Below are positions 9,128 through 19,017 of a stretch of 32,057 nucleotides of DNA, one piece after another. The translations under genes and the position numbers were made by a program. Numbering within the stretch: position 1 is the stretch's first letter; the number at the start of each line of letters is the position of its first letter. The stretch covers positions 1-32,057 of the forward strand of contig PUNT01000084.1 in assembly GCA_003551905.1 (NCBI GenBank), in the 5' to 3' direction. The stretch comes from Halanaerobiales bacterium (GTDB lineage Bacteria > Bacillota > Halanaerobiia > B1SED10-174). The notes beneath the pieces were generated by a model. The model did no database searches, had not been told where the DNA came from, and was given only the letters and a program-made list of their open reading frames with translations.

Positions 9128-9141
9128 TTCTCAGCCTCCTT

Positions 9142-12100
9142 TTACTTATTGATGAAATAAACCTCCATCTCCAGCACCTGAGGACGGTATACCCGTCCCC
9201 GGATACCACCACTTTCAATCAACAGCCGCAAGCGTTGAGACTCCACCTTATTAAATTTGACATTGTAGGTTATAATATCTCGCCTGATTACCTCTATGGA
9301 TCCTCCCTTGCTCCCTTTACCCTCCTGATAGTGAACCAGGTCATGCCAGCGCCCATCTTTATGGTACTGGAGATAAAATTCGGTCATGGGTGCCGTTGAA
9401 GGAACCAGAACTTTTACATTATTAAACTCTTCCTCCTTGGGGAATCTGAGCTCCAACCACTCCGGATTCTCTTTATCCGGGGTCCTGTTGGCCTGCCAGT
9501 AGGTATTGGTTTTGCCATCTATGGCCTGGGAAGGGCTGAAATCCCCTTCATCCGGCGTGTAGGTGGATGAAGCTTGAGCTCTTGTTCCCCGATTCCTCAA
9601 GGCCAGGTTTACAGGCGCCGAATCGGTGGTAACATTGAAGGGCCCCAGCTCTGAAACATTTCCTGCCCTATCTTCTGCGCTGATTTTTATGGAGTAGCGT
9701 GTTTCTGGCTTCAAGCCGCTGAAGGTAAAGCTGTGATCCTTATCCCACTTATCTACTTTTTCAGTTCTTTCCAGATCATCCCCTCTAATACTTACAGTTC
9801 CCCGGACTTCCTTGGAACTGCTCCAGATTAACTGAATGGTGTCCCAGCGAACAATCTGCCGCTCTATGGTCAATCGTGGCGCCCTGGTATCCAGAACTAT
9901 AGTATCTTTGTAGGTGGAGGAAATGTTGTAGCTTTCATCCCGGTAGCGCACATAAACAATTTTCTCTCCATCACCTGGTGTTAATTCCCAGGTAACATTT
10001 TCCCTGAAGGAACGCCAGGAGGTCCAGTCCCGGCCATCATTGCTTAGAGAGTAGAAAATGGGGCTGCCTCCTTCATCCTCTGCCCAGAGTTTAAGCTGAA
10101 CCTCTCTTTGGTTGATATAGTTCCTGCCGCCCTCAATGGTAATTCCTCCCCGGGGCGGAGTCCTGTCCCTGGGGGTCCGGAAAGAGTGACCATCAACCTC
10201 CCGAACATTACCAGCCCGGTCCTTTAAAACTAATGTAACATCATAGCGAGTCTCCGGACTAAGTTCTTCAACTTTTACCTTGTGATGTGTGGAATAGGTT
10301 TTCGTTGTCACCTTCTGCCCTCGCCCTCCCCAGGAGGGAGTAACATATACTTCTACCTGCACATCCTGATTGGCCCTGATCTCCAATGTTGCCCAGTAAG
10401 GTTGTGTTTCATAGAAGGTAAGCTCCCGGAGTTCTGGAGGTTCTCGGTCCAGAGTGACGGTACAGGAATAAACCTGAGAAATATTGCCTGCTCGATCCCG
10501 GTACTGAACCTCTATAGTTCTCCTACCATCATCACCTGCAGCCAGTGCAAAGGGAACCTCTTCTGTGTAGGTTTGCCAGTCGGTCCAGGAAGCCCGCCCT
10601 TCTCTGAGTCGGTAAGCAGAAACTCCACTCAATTCATCCCGGGCCTCCAGTTTCAGAGTAATGTCCCGGGTATTGACATACCTCCTATCATCTTTAATAG
10701 AAATACTTCCCCGGGGTGGTTCTACATCATAAACCACTTCTCCCCTGTAGTATTCCCCACCAATTTCAGGGGAAACAAAAATATGCACCCAGTGTTTCTT
10801 GGCATGATCCCCTATCTCCAGGAGACTGAGCTGGTACAGGGAACTGCGCCATTCCCATTTTAATCCTTCAATACTAACCCATATTCCGTCCTTATCCACC
10901 GGGTGAGGAAGGATCAATTCTTTCTCCCTGACAAAGAGACCTTCAGGAAAGATTTCCTGCTTTTCCAGACTGCCTGAATAAAGGTGGACAGGTTCATATC
11001 TGGCCCACATGCCTGTAAATAACCACCAGAAGTAACTTTTCTCCTGGCGAATTCTCCTGATGCCCTCAGATGGTTCATCCCGGTAGGGCAGAACCCGGGC
11101 CAGGGAATTCCAGATCCCCAGAGCCTCTTTATATTCGTCCTGGGCTTCTTTCAACCGGGCCAGAGCCATGTACATCTCCGGAGTTGGCCCCATGAGATCC
11201 ATGAGATCTCTTAAGTACTCTTCTGCCTGGAAAGGCTCTTCGTCTCCGGCCATTTTCCACTGCAAGGCATACCAGACCGGATTATCAACTTCGCCTAGCC
11301 TGTCAAGAACATCCTCAGCTTTCTGAATCTCACCACTTCGATAATAACAGTGAGCAGCATTAAGTAGCGCATCTTCTTTGCTCACTCCATCCTTTATTGA
11401 ATCTTCCCAGAGTGTAGCTGCTTCTTCTGGCTTAAGCTGTCCCAGAGTTTCCAGGTGAACCAGCCGGTAATTTAAAGGCATTTCATGAAGGTCTTTTAGT
11501 TTTTCATAACCAAGCAAGGCTGTCTGATGCTCTCCCTCCAAAGTACTGGTCAAACTCTTATACAGGATCAAAAGGCTCTGATCCTTGTCATTCTCCCGGG
11601 CATAAGCTGCATAATCAACCCCGGCTAAGAGTTCACCCTTCTCCAGGAATAATAATGCATTGGCCAGCAAAGCAGGAGCATGATTATCCTGATGCCTTAA
11701 AGCCTGACCTAAGTATTTACTTGCAGCATCTAAATTGCCCCGGGCAACCTCACCGGCTCCCAGAGTGTAATAAAGAGGAACTGGTGGTAATCCTCTATCC
11801 TGCCATTTTCGGGTCACCTTGGACAATTCCACCCAATCTCCTTCTCCAGCGAAGAGATACAACAAGGGTTCCAGGAGACCCCGATCAGTTATGCCGGCAA
11901 AAAAGGCTTTCTGAAATTCATCCAGTGCCTTTTCATCTTGTCCCAAACTGAGAAAAAGATAGCCCAGGAGCACTCTATCTTCAGGCTCAATGCTATCCTT
12001 ATTGATTATCCTCTCAACAATCTCCTCTCCCTGCTTTCTCTGCTCCTCATTCAGGGTGGGACGAGCCCACTCTATGAGATCCTGGGGTATACAGATAGTA

Positions 12101-12240
12101 TAGGGCAGGAAAGAAATAACCTGCCGGGGCCTATCCTCTCCCAGAAATTCTTCAATATCATCCCAGGCCTGAATAGCTGATGAATTAAAAAAGAAAAACA
12201 AAAACAAACCCAGAAAGAAGAGAATTATTTTAACTCTCAC
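9142..12240 (-). CDS. Secreted multidomain protein: signal peptide, TPR-like repeats, two Ig-like/FN3 pairs, C-terminal F5/8 type C (discoidin-like) domain
   Basis: GTG start at 12240 preceded by AGGAGG-N8; signal sequence VRVKIILFFLGLFLFFFFNSSAIQAWDD; alpha-helical TPR-like region; 'PPRGSISIKDDRRYVNTRDITLKLEARDELSG' and 'PPRGGITIEGGRNYINQREVQLKLWAEDEGG' duplicated; C-terminal 'SQAIDGKTNTYWQAN...EWLELRFPK'. Confidence 0.85.
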   Translation of the reverse strand: MRVKIILFFLGLFLFFFFNSSAIQAWDDIEEFLGEDRPRQVISFLPYTICIPQDLIEWARPTLNEEQRKQGEEIVERIINKDSIEPEDRVLLGYLFLSLGQDEKALDEFQKAFFAGITDRGLLEPLLYLFAGEGDWVELSKVTRKWQDRGLPPVPLYYTLGAGEVARGNLDAASKYLGQALRHQDNHAPALLANALLFLEKGELLAGVDYAAYARENDKDQSLLILYKSLTSTLEGEHQTALLGYEKLKDLHEMPLNYRLVHLETLGQLKPEEAATLWEDSIKDGVSKEDALLNAAHCYYRSGEIQKAEDVLDRLGEVDNPVWYALQWKMAGDEEPFQAEEYLRDLMDLMGPTPEMYMALARLKEAQDEYKEALGIWNSLARVLPYRDEPSEGIRRIRQEKSYFWWLFTGMWARYEPVHLYSGSLEKQEIFPEGLFVREKELILPHPVDKDGIWVSIEGLKWEWRSSLYQLSLLEIGDHAKKHWVHIFVSPEIGGEYYRGEVVYDVEPPRGSISIKDDRRYVNTRDITLKLEARDELSGVSAYRLREGRASWTDWQTYTEEVPFALAAGDDGRRTIEVQYRDRAGNISQVYSCTVTLDREPPELRELTFYETQPYWATLEIRANQDVQVEVYVTPSWGGRGQKVTTKTYSTHHKVKVEELSPETRYDVTLVLKDRAGNVREVDGHSFRTPRDRTPPRGGITIEGGRNYINQREVQLKLWAEDEGGSPIFYSLSNDGRDWTSWRSFRENVTWELTPGDGEKIVYVRYRDESYNISSTYKDTIVLDTRAPRLTIERQIVRWDTIQLIWSSSKEVRGTVSIRGDDLERTEKVDKWDKDHSFTFSGLKPETRYSIKISAEDRAGNVSELGPFNVTTDSAPVNLALRNRGTRAQASSTYTPDEGDFSPSQAIDGKTNTYWQANRTPDKENPEWLELRFPKEEEFNNVKVLVPSTAPMTEFYLQYHKDGRWHDLVHYQEGKGSKGGSIEVIRRDIITYNVKFNKVESQRLRLLIESGGIRGRVYRPQVLEMEVYFINK
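9622..10719 (-). repeat. Internal protein-level tandem duplication: [Ig-like + FN3-like] x 2
   Basis: Unit 1 about 10719..10171 and unit 2 about 10161..9622. Shared patterns: PPRG.I.I...R.Y.N.R...LKL.A.DE; W..W.....; .V.YRD...NIS; LSPETRYDVTLVLKDRAGNV versus LKPETRYSIKISAEDRAGNV. Confidence 0.8.
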
Positions 12241-12304
12241 CGGCAATACCTCCTTTTGCCAGAAGTACTTTGACATGAGGAAAAATTCTCCTGCTGCCCT
12301 GGAC

Positions 12305-12337
12305 AAATAAAAAATCCTGGCCGGCCTGACCAGGATT
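12305..12337 (-). terminator. Rho-independent terminator of rplM-rpsI
   Basis: On the minus strand: AATCCTGGTC AGGCC GGCCAGGATT TTTTATTT, a 10-bp stem followed by a U-tract, just after the rpsI stop. Confidence 0.93.
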
Positions 12338-12343
12338 ATAAGG

Positions 12344-12733
12344 TTAACGCTTGGAAAATTGAGGTGCTTTTCTAGCTTTTTTCAGACCATATTTACGCCT
12401 TTCTTTCATGCGAGGATCCCTGGTCAAAAGCCCAGCCTTTTTCAAAGCAGGACGATAATCTGCATCTGCCTGCAGAAGAGCTCTTGCAATACCAAGGCTT
12501 ACTGCACCGGCCTGGCCAGAAACACCTCCACCGGCAACTTTTACTATGGCATCAAAGTTACCTTCAGTGCCGGTAACAACCATGGGTTGACGAACCATCT
12601 TTTCAAGAGTTTTGCGCTGAAAGTAACTCTCCAGGGGTTTTTCATTTACCATAATACTCCCTTTGCCGGGCTTAAGCTGAACCCGAGCAACAGATTCCTT
12701 GCGTCGCCCTGTGCCCAGATAGAAATTATCCAT
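12344..12733 (-). CDS. rpsI: 30S ribosomal protein S9
   Basis: [19 protein letters not shown]...[24 protein letters not shown]. Confidence 0.98.
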   Translation of the reverse strand: MDNFYLGTGRRKESVARVQLKPGKGSIMVNEKPLESYFQRKTLEKMVRQPMVVTGTEGNFDAIVKVAGGGVSGQAGAVSLGIARALLQADADYRPALKKAGLLTRDPRMKERRKYGLKKARKAPQFSKR

Positions 12734-12737
12734 GCAA

Positions 12738-13187
12738 TCAGGCCTCCCCTCTCTGAATATTTAACTCCAGCACCTGGGGCTTCTGCGCCTGATGGGGGTG
12801 CTGGTCCCCCCTGTATACTTTTAGTTTTTTAAACATCTTTCTGCCCAGTTTGTTCTTGGGCAGCATCCGTCTAATTGCCAGTTCTACAACCCTCTCCGGA
12901 AATTTGTTATGCATTTCCCGGTATACTGTTTGTTTCAAACCACCAGGGTAATTACTGTGATGGTAATAAATCTTGTTATCCCATTTCTTGCCGGTGAGAA
13001 CAACTTTATCGGCATTAATAACGATGACAAAATCTCCTACATCCAGGTGGGGTGTGAATATTGGTTTGTGTTTCCCCCGCAGAACGTGGGCTACTCTGCT
13101 GGCCAGACGTCCTAGAGGAATCCCTTGAGCATCTACAACATACCAGCAGTGTTCAATATCCTCCTGTCGGGGCATGTAAGTCTTCAT
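12738..13187 (-). CDS. rplM: 50S ribosomal protein L13
   Basis: [29 protein letters not shown]...[19 protein letters not shown]. Confidence 0.98.
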   Translation of the reverse strand: MKTYMPRQEDIEHCWYVVDAQGIPLGRLASRVAHVLRGKHKPIFTPHLDVGDFVIVINADKVVLTGKKWDNKIYYHHSNYPGGLKQTVYREMHNKFPERVVELAIRRMLPKNKLGRKMFKKLKVYRGDQHPHQAQKPQVLELNIQRGEA

Positions 13188-13206
13188 GTTTCTGACCTCC
13201 TATCAG

Positions 13207-13247
13207 GTGCTCAGTTCCTTTTCCGGGGCAGGGGAAAGGAAAAGCAC
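13207..13247 (-). promoter_or_regulatory. 5' leader hairpin of rplM, candidate L13 leader / autoregulatory element
   Basis: On the minus strand: GTGCT TT TTCCTTTCC CCTGCCCC GGAAAAGGAA CTG AGCAC, a long two-part stem between the promoter and the rplM RBS (AGGAGG). Confidence 0.65.
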
Positions 13248-13257
13248 TTCAAGCGAT

Positions 13258-13286
13258 ATTTTATTATATAAAACGGAAGTTGTCAA
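13258..13286 (-). promoter_or_regulatory. Sigma-A type promoter for rplM-rpsI
   Basis: TTGACA (13286..13281), 17-nt spacer, TAAAAT (13263..13258) on the minus strand. Confidence 0.85.
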
Positions 13287-13387
13287 GCTACTTCCAGGGG
13301 GTTCTTCTACATATCTACCTCTTTTTCCCTGGCTTCCTGCAGAGCAATACCCAGGGGGCGAAAAAAACTGAAAAGCAAATTTCCTAA

Positions 13388-14143
13388 TTAATCATAACTG
13401 CTTTCGTCGTAGTTAACTCCCATGAGCATTAGTCCCCTGGTAGGCGCTGCCGGCCCGGCTCGTCTTGTATCCCGGGCCAGAAGAATCTTTTCTATCTCCA
13501 GAAAGGCCATTTCTCCTCTTCCCACTTCCAGGAGGGTACCTGTGATGAGCCGGACCATCCGGTAAAGGAAACCATCCGCTCTAAAGTCCAAGACCACTTC
13601 ATCATCCACTCTTTCTATTTCCAGGTTCAAAAGTCTGCGGATCCTGGTCTTTGCAGTACTTCCGCTGGCACAAAAAGAAGAAAAATCATGTTCTCCCACA
13701 AGCAATTTTGCCCCTTCTTTCATGAAACCAACCTCCAGGGGTTGGGGGAAGAAATGAACAAAATCCTGGCGCAAAGGACACCGAACCCGCCGGTTTAATA
13801 TGCGATAACGGTACCATTTCTGCCGGGCATCTCGCAGAGCGTGGAAAGTTTCTCCTGCTCTTTGCAGGGAGATAATGGCCATATTTATGGGAACATTGGC
13901 ATTTATACCCATGAGAAGTTTATCCGGAGATAATTCTTTCCTTAATTTAAAACTACATACCTGACCACAGGCATGAACCCCTGCATCAGTCCTACCAGCA
14001 CCTATTACGGTGACTTCCTCACCTGTTACAGTATATATTGCATTTTCCATGTATTCCTGTACCGTATCCCGGCAGTTTTTTTGTTTCTGCCAGCCGTGAA
14101 AATGATTGCCCTTATATGCCAGTTTCCCCTGATAATTAAACAT
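13388..14143 (-). CDS. truA: tRNA pseudouridine(38-40) synthase TruA
   Basis: NHFHGWQKQ..., GAGRTDAGVHACGQV, TGTLLEVGRG. Start overlaps the ecfT stop (TAATG). Confidence 0.95.
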   Translation of the reverse strand: MFNYQGKLAYKGNHFHGWQKQKNCRDTVQEYMENAIYTVTGEEVTVIGAGRTDAGVHACGQVCSFKLRKELSPDKLLMGINANVPINMAIISLQRAGETFHALRDARQKWYRYRILNRRVRCPLRQDFVHFFPQPLEVGFMKEGAKLLVGEHDFSSFCASGSTAKTRIRRLLNLEIERVDDEVVLDFRADGFLYRMVRLITGTLLEVGRGEMAFLEIEKILLARDTRRAGPAAPTRGLMLMGVNYDESSYD

Positions 14144-14934
14144 TATATTAGTATCACCCCTACCACCACCAGGAGGGAAATGACTAAAGCCAGCCAGTCA
14201 CTACGTTTTAATACCAGCTCTTTCATCCGGGTCCGTCCAACTCCACCACGGTAGCACCGGGCTTCTAAAGCTGCAGCCAGGTCATCAGCACGGCGAAAAG
14301 CGCTAAGGAAGAGAGGAACTAAAAGTGGTATGAGATTTTGGGCCCGGCGCAGGAGGTTCCCTGACTCAAAATCCGCTCCCCGGGCTTTCTGGGCCTTGAG
14401 TATTTTCTCTGCCTCCTCCAGCAGAGTGGGGATGAAACGAAGGGCTATTGTCATCATCATGGCCAGCTCATGGGCAGGAAACTTAACCACCTTTAAGGGG
14501 GACATGAGCGTCTCTAAACCATCTGTGAGCTGAATGGGACTGGTGGTAAGGGTTAATAGGGAGGTAAACAAAATCAATAGAGCGATCCGGGTGGCCATAA
14601 ACAAACCGGTAAAAAGCCCTCCCTCTTCTACCCTGATAAAACGCCATTCCAGCAAAACCTCTCCGCCCCTGGTGAAGAGAATGTGAATAAAGAGGGTAAA
14701 AAGAATAATGAATATGACTGGCTTTAACCCCCTGACTAAAAGTGGCAAACTCAATCGGGAAAAATAAATAAGAAACATTATATATGCTGCCATGAACAAA
14801 AATCCCCAGAATGATCCTATGAGAAAAAGCCCCACTATTAAGATCAAAGTTATAATTATCTTCATCCGGGGGTCCAGCTCATGAACAGTGGATTCCCTTG
14901 CTATATATTGACCTATGGTGATATTTTTGAACAC
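14143..14934 (-). CDS. ecfT: Energy-coupling factor transporter transmembrane protein EcfT
   Basis: YIARESTVHELDPRMKI, multi-TM, EAEKILKAQKARGADFESG (ARG motif). Confidence 0.95.
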   Translation of the reverse strand: MFKNITIGQYIARESTVHELDPRMKIIITLILIVGLFLIGSFWGFLFMAAYIMFLIYFSRLSLPLLVRGLKPVIFIILFTLFIHILFTRGGEVLLEWRFIRVEEGGLFTGLFMATRIALLILFTSLLTLTTSPIQLTDGLETLMSPLKVVKFPAHELAMMMTIALRFIPTLLEEAEKILKAQKARGADFESGNLLRRAQNLIPLLVPLFLSAFRRADDLAAALEARCYRGGVGRTRMKELVLKRSDWLALVISLLVVVGVILI

Positions 14935-15776
14935 CTAAACCCACCCCAGCACTGGAGAATTTCCCGGGCCACCTCTTCCACAGTAAATAAGTCTGTACGC
15001 AGAGGATATCCCTTTTCTTTAAGCTGCCATAGCACATCAGTCAGGGGAGGGAGTTCCAGGCCTATTTCCAGCAGCTTTTCTCTGCCCTCAAATATTCGAC
15101 CGGGGGTGCCCTGCAGCACTATTTCTCCCTTATTCATGACCATCACTCTCTGTGCCCGGACCGCAGCCTCCTCCATCCGGTGGGAAATGAGGAGAACTGA
15201 TATTCCATGCTGAGAATTGAGAGCGCCAATCTGATCTAAAAGTCTCCGCCGACTCTGGGGATCCAAACCAGCGATAGGCTCGTCTAAAATGAGCAACTCC
15301 GGTTCCATGGCCAGGACGCCGGCTATGGCCACTCGCCTTTTCTGGCCACCAGAAAGACCAAAAGGAGAGCGATCTTTGAGGCTCTCATAATCCAGGTCAA
15401 CAAATTCCATGGCCCGGCGAGTTCTTCTTTTTAACTCTTCTCCCTCCAGACCCAGATTCTTAGGTCCAAAGGCAATATCCAGAAAAACTGTCTCTTCAAA
15501 GAGCTGATGCTCCGGGTACTGAAAAACCAGCCCTACCCGGCGCCGAACCTCCTTGAAGCTAATATCCTTCCCTATCTCCTGCCCATCCAGGAATACTTTT
15601 CCCTGAGTAGGTTTTAGCAACCCATTTATAGTTTGAACCAGTGTGGATTTGCCTGATCCTGTGTGCCCAACCAGTGCAGCAAATTCACCATCCCTGATGG
15701 TCATATTAACTCCCTTTAAAACTTCTTCCTCCTCCTGGAAGTATCTGAAATGAACACCTTTTATTTCAATGCGCAT
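14913..15776 (-). CDS. ecfA2: Energy-coupling factor transporter ATPase EcfA2
   Basis: Walker A GHTGSGKST, signature LSGGQKRRVAIAGVLA, Walker B ELLILDEP. Confidence 0.93.
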   Translation of the reverse strand: MRIEIKGVHFRYFQEEEEVLKGVNMTIRDGEFAALVGHTGSGKSTLVQTINGLLKPTQGKVFLDGQEIGKDISFKEVRRRVGLVFQYPEHQLFEETVFLDIAFGPKNLGLEGEELKRRTRRAMEFVDLDYESLKDRSPFGLSGGQKRRVAIAGVLAMEPELLILDEPIAGLDPQSRRRLLDQIGALNSQHGISVLLISHRMEEAAVRAQRVMVMNKGEIVLQGTPGRIFEGREKLLEIGLELPPLTDVLWQLKEKGYPLRTDLFTVEEVAREILQCWGGFRCSKISP

Positions 15777-16594
15777 AGGGCTTTCACCAGCTCTTCCTTG
15801 GTTAATATTCCAGTAGATAGGGGGAGACCAGCCTTTTGCAGCTTATCAACCAGGCAGGGTATATCCGGGAGCTCCAAATCAGCATCTTCAACAATATCCC
15901 TGGCCTGGAAAACATCCAGAGGGGAGCCTTCCAGCATAACCTGACCTGCCTTGAGAATAATAACCCGGTCGGTATCCACCACTTCCTCCATGAAATGGGT
16001 AATATAAACTATGGTTATTCCTTCCCCGGCCAGTTTTTCAATTGTTTTCAAAACCTCCTGTCGTCCCAGAGGATCCAGCATTGCTGTCGGCTCATCGAAA
16101 ACAATACACTGAGGGCGCATTGCAATGATGCTGGCAATAGCTACCCTCTGCTTCTGCCCTCCAGACAGGTGATGAGGAGGAAAATTCCGGTACTCCTCCA
16201 TGCCAACCATCTCCAGAGCTTCCTGTACCCGCTGGCGGATTAATTTTGGTGGCAATCCCAAATTTTCCGGTCCAAAGGCCACCTCCTCCTCAACCATGGT
16301 AGCAACCAGCTGATTGTCAGGATTCTGAAAAACCATACCCACTCGCTGCCGGATCTCCCAGATTTTTTCCTCATCAGCTGTATCCATCCCATCCACCAGT
16401 ACCTGCCCCTGAACTGGCGTAAGAAGGGCATTAAAGAGTTTTGCCAGTGTGGATTTTCCGGACCCATTGGGCCCAACAATGGCAATCCTATCCCCTTTTT
16501 CTATGGCCAGGTCAATGCCATGAATGGCCTGTACTGGAGGTTCATTACCTTCAGTATAGGTATAATGGACATCTTCCAGGGCTATAAATGCCAT
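15761..16594 (-). CDS. ecfA1: Energy-coupling factor transporter ATPase EcfA1
   Basis: Walker A GPNGSGKST, signature LSGGQKQRVAIASIIA, Walker B CIVFDEP. Confidence 0.93.
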   Translation of the reverse strand: MAFIALEDVHYTYTEGNEPPVQAIHGIDLAIEKGDRIAIVGPNGSGKSTLAKLFNALLTPVQGQVLVDGMDTADEEKIWEIRQRVGMVFQNPDNQLVATMVEEEVAFGPENLGLPPKLIRQRVQEALEMVGMEEYRNFPPHHLSGGQKQRVAIASIIAMRPQCIVFDEPTAMLDPLGRQEVLKTIEKLAGEGITIVYITHFMEEVVDTDRVIILKAGQVMLEGSPLDVFQARDIVEDADLELPDIPCLVDKLQKAGLPLSTGILTKEELVKALCALK

Positions 16595-16624
16595 CTATAC
16601 CACCTACACTTTAAATATAAAAAC

Positions 16625-16966
16625 CTACTCTATAATCTCCAGTATAGCCATACTGGCTCCATCACCCCTACGTTGGCCCAGTTTAATAACCCGGGTATAA
16701 CCACCATCCCTATCAGCAAAACGGGGGCCCACTTTCTCAAAGAGCTCAGCAACAGCATCCTTATCCTTAAGAAAAGTTAAGGCCTGACGGCGGCTGTGCA
16801 AGCTGCCTTCCTTGGCCAGAGAAATCATCTTCTCGGCTAGAGAACGGGCCTCCTTGGCCCGGGCTAATGTAGTTTCAATTCTCTTGTGTTTGATAAGTGA
16901 GCTGATCATGTTGGCCAGCATAGCATTGCGGTGGGCACTCTTAACACCCAATTTTCTTGTTCCCAT
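16625..16966 (-). CDS. rplQ: 50S ribosomal protein L17
   Basis: GTRKLGVKSAHRNAMLANMISSLIKHKRIETTLARAKEARSLAEKMI. Confidence 0.98.
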   Translation of the reverse strand: MGTRKLGVKSAHRNAMLANMISSLIKHKRIETTLARAKEARSLAEKMISLAKEGSLHSRRQALTFLKDKDAVAELFEKVGPRFADRDGGYTRVIKLGQRRGDGASMAILEIIE

Positions 16967-16988
16967 TTAACCCTCACCTCCTAATCTC

Positions 16989-17930
16989 CTATTCCGGCTG
17001 CCGCAGGCTAAGATCCAGCTTTTCCAGCTTCTCCCTTATTTCATCCAGGGACTTCTTTCCTAAATTGCGAACTTTCATCAAATCTTCTTCTGTCTTGTTG
17101 AGAAGTTGTTCCACTGTGTTGATGCCGGCCCGCTTCAAACAGTTAGAAGAACGGACAGAAAGTTCCAATTCTTCAATGGTTGTTTCCAGGATCTTATCCT
17201 TTTCGTCTTCCTCTTTTTCCACCATTATCTCCATCTCACTAGCAGCCATGGTCAGGTTGGTAAAAAGGGCAAGGTGTTCCTGCAAAATTCGAGCAGCCAG
17301 GCTCACAGCTTCCTCAGGAGAAATACTGCCATTGGTCTTTATATCCAGGTTGAGACGGTCATAGTCAGTAACCTGACCAACCCGGGTATTTTCAACGGTA
17401 AAATTTATCCTCTCCACCGGTGAAAATGAAGCATCTATTGGGATCACGCCAATTATATGCTCCCTCTCTTTTTTATGCTCTTCTGCTGATACATAGCCCC
17501 GGCCTCTTTCAACGGTTACCTCCATGTATAGCTCTGAACCATCGCTCAATGTGGCAATGTGCAAATCCGGGTTAACAATATCCAGATTACCGGTAGAGGT
17601 AAAATCAGCAGCAGTTACCTTCCCTTCACCTGTGGCATTAAGGGTAAGAACTTGCGGTTCATCTCCATCCATCTTTATAACCAGTTCCTTTACATTGAGA
17701 ACTATATCCGTTACATCCTCTACCACTCCATCGATGGTAGCAAATTCATGCCTGATATCGCTTATCTTCAGGGAGGTGACACTGGCCCCGGGCAGTGAAG
17801 AAAGGAGTACTCGCCGCAGGGCATTCCCCAGTGTTATGCCAAACCCCCGCTCCAAGGGGGTAACTACAAATCGGCCAAAGTTATTCTCGCTCTCAACAAC
17901 CTCAATACGGGGCCTCTCTATTTCAATCAT
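16989..17930 (-). CDS. rpoA: DNA-directed RNA polymerase subunit alpha
   Basis: [32 protein letters not shown]-terminal domain with [21 protein letters not shown]. Confidence 0.98.
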   Translation of the reverse strand: MIEIERPRIEVVESENNFGRFVVTPLERGFGITLGNALRRVLLSSLPGASVTSLKISDIRHEFATIDGVVEDVTDIVLNVKELVIKMDGDEPQVLTLNATGEGKVTAADFTSTGNLDIVNPDLHIATLSDGSELYMEVTVERGRGYVSAEEHKKEREHIIGVIPIDASFSPVERINFTVENTRVGQVTDYDRLNLDIKTNGSISPEEAVSLAARILQEHLALFTNLTMAASEMEIMVEKEEDEKDKILETTIEELELSVRSSNCLKRAGINTVEQLLNKTEEDLMKVRNLGKKSLDEIREKLEKLDLSLRQPE

Positions 17931-17953
17931 TCAATTACCCCTCCTTTTTCCGG

Positions 17954-18583
17954 TTAACGTGAATAATACTCTACTATCAGGTGCTCCTGGAAGGTCATAT
18001 CCATATCTTCCCGGGTTGGCTCCCTGAGAACTCTTCCTTTACCTTTTTCCAGGTCCACCTCCAGCCAGGAGGGCACACCCCGGCCTTCATTTAGCTCCAG
18101 AATTTCTTTAATATGGGCCAACCCCATGCTCTTTTCCCTGATGTTAATCAGATCTCCCTCCTTAACCTGAAAGGAAGGGATGTTAACACGCCGGCCATTA
18201 ACCTCGATGTGGCCGTGAAGCACTATCTGGCGTGCTTCAGGACGAGAACGGGCAAAATTCAAACGATAAACAACATTATCCAGTCGGCTTTCCAGTATTT
18301 TTAAGAAATTTTCACCGGTAATGCCGGTAAGCCTTTCCGCCTCCTTAAAATAACGACGAAATTGCCTCTCCTGCAGGCCATAGGTCCGCCGCATCTTCTG
18401 CTTTTCCCGGAGCTGAACAGCATGATCAGACATTTTCCCCCGACGATCCTGTCCGTGCTCTCCAGGTTTGCTGGGACGGCGATTAATTGCACATTTATCA
18501 GTGTAGCACCGTTCACCTTTGAGGAATAGTTTTGTCCCTTCCCGGCGGCAGAGCCGGCAAACGGGGCCTGTATATCTTGCCAT
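17954..18583 (-). CDS. rpsD: 30S ribosomal protein S4
   Basis: [26 protein letters not shown]...[29 protein letters not shown]. Confidence 0.98.
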   Translation of the reverse strand: MARYTGPVCRLCRREGTKLFLKGERCYTDKCAINRRPSKPGEHGQDRRGKMSDHAVQLREKQKMRRTYGLQERQFRRYFKEAERLTGITGENFLKILESRLDNVVYRLNFARSRPEARQIVLHGHIEVNGRRVNIPSFQVKEGDLINIREKSMGLAHIKEILELNEGRGVPSWLEVDLEKGKGRVLREPTREDMDMTFQEHLIVEYYSR

Positions 18584-18605
18584 CTTCTATACCTCCTACT
18601 CCTTA

Positions 18606-19001
18606 TTATACTCTTCTTCTTTTGGGAGGTCGGCACCCATTGTGGGGTATAGGTGTTACATCTTTGATGAGACTGACCTCCAACCCTGCTGATTGCAGAG
18701 ACCTTATTGCTGATTCCCTGCCAGCACCAGGTCCTTTAACATAAACTTCTATATGCTTCAAACCATGTTCCATGGCTTCCTTGGCAGCTTTTTCTGCAGC
18801 CATCTGTGCTGCAAAAGGTGTGCTCTTCCGGGATCCCTTGTAACCCATATTTCCACCACTGGACCAGGTGATAACCTTGCCATCCATATCAGTTATGGTA
18901 ACTATTGTATTGTTAAAAGTGGAGCGAATATGGGCCTGCCCATGCTCAATATTCTTCCGGACTTTCTTCTTTCCCCGGCGAGTGCGTTTGGTTTTTGCCA
19001 T
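18606..19001 (-). CDS. rpsK: 30S ribosomal protein S11
   Basis: [30 protein letters not shown]...[13 protein letters not shown]. Confidence 0.98.
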   Translation of the reverse strand: MAKTKRTRRGKKKVRKNIEHGQAHIRSTFNNTIVTITDMDGKVITWSSGGNMGYKGSRKSTPFAAQMAAEKAAKEAMEHGLKHIEVYVKGPGAGRESAIRSLQSAGLEVSLIKDVTPIPHNGCRPPKRRRV

Positions 19002-19017
19002 TCTTCTCTACCCCCCT

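Noticed and set aside
10282-10863. Plus-strand 193-aa ORF
   Set aside because: Antisense to the exported multidomain protein; no RBS or recognisable domain.
12359-12832. Plus-strand 157-aa ORF
   Set aside because: Antisense to rpsI/rplM; explained by codon structure of the ribosomal genes.
13327-13358. CCCTGG...CCAGGG inverted repeat between truA and the rplM promoter
   Set aside because: Long loop and no U-tract on the minus strand; too weak to call a truA terminator.
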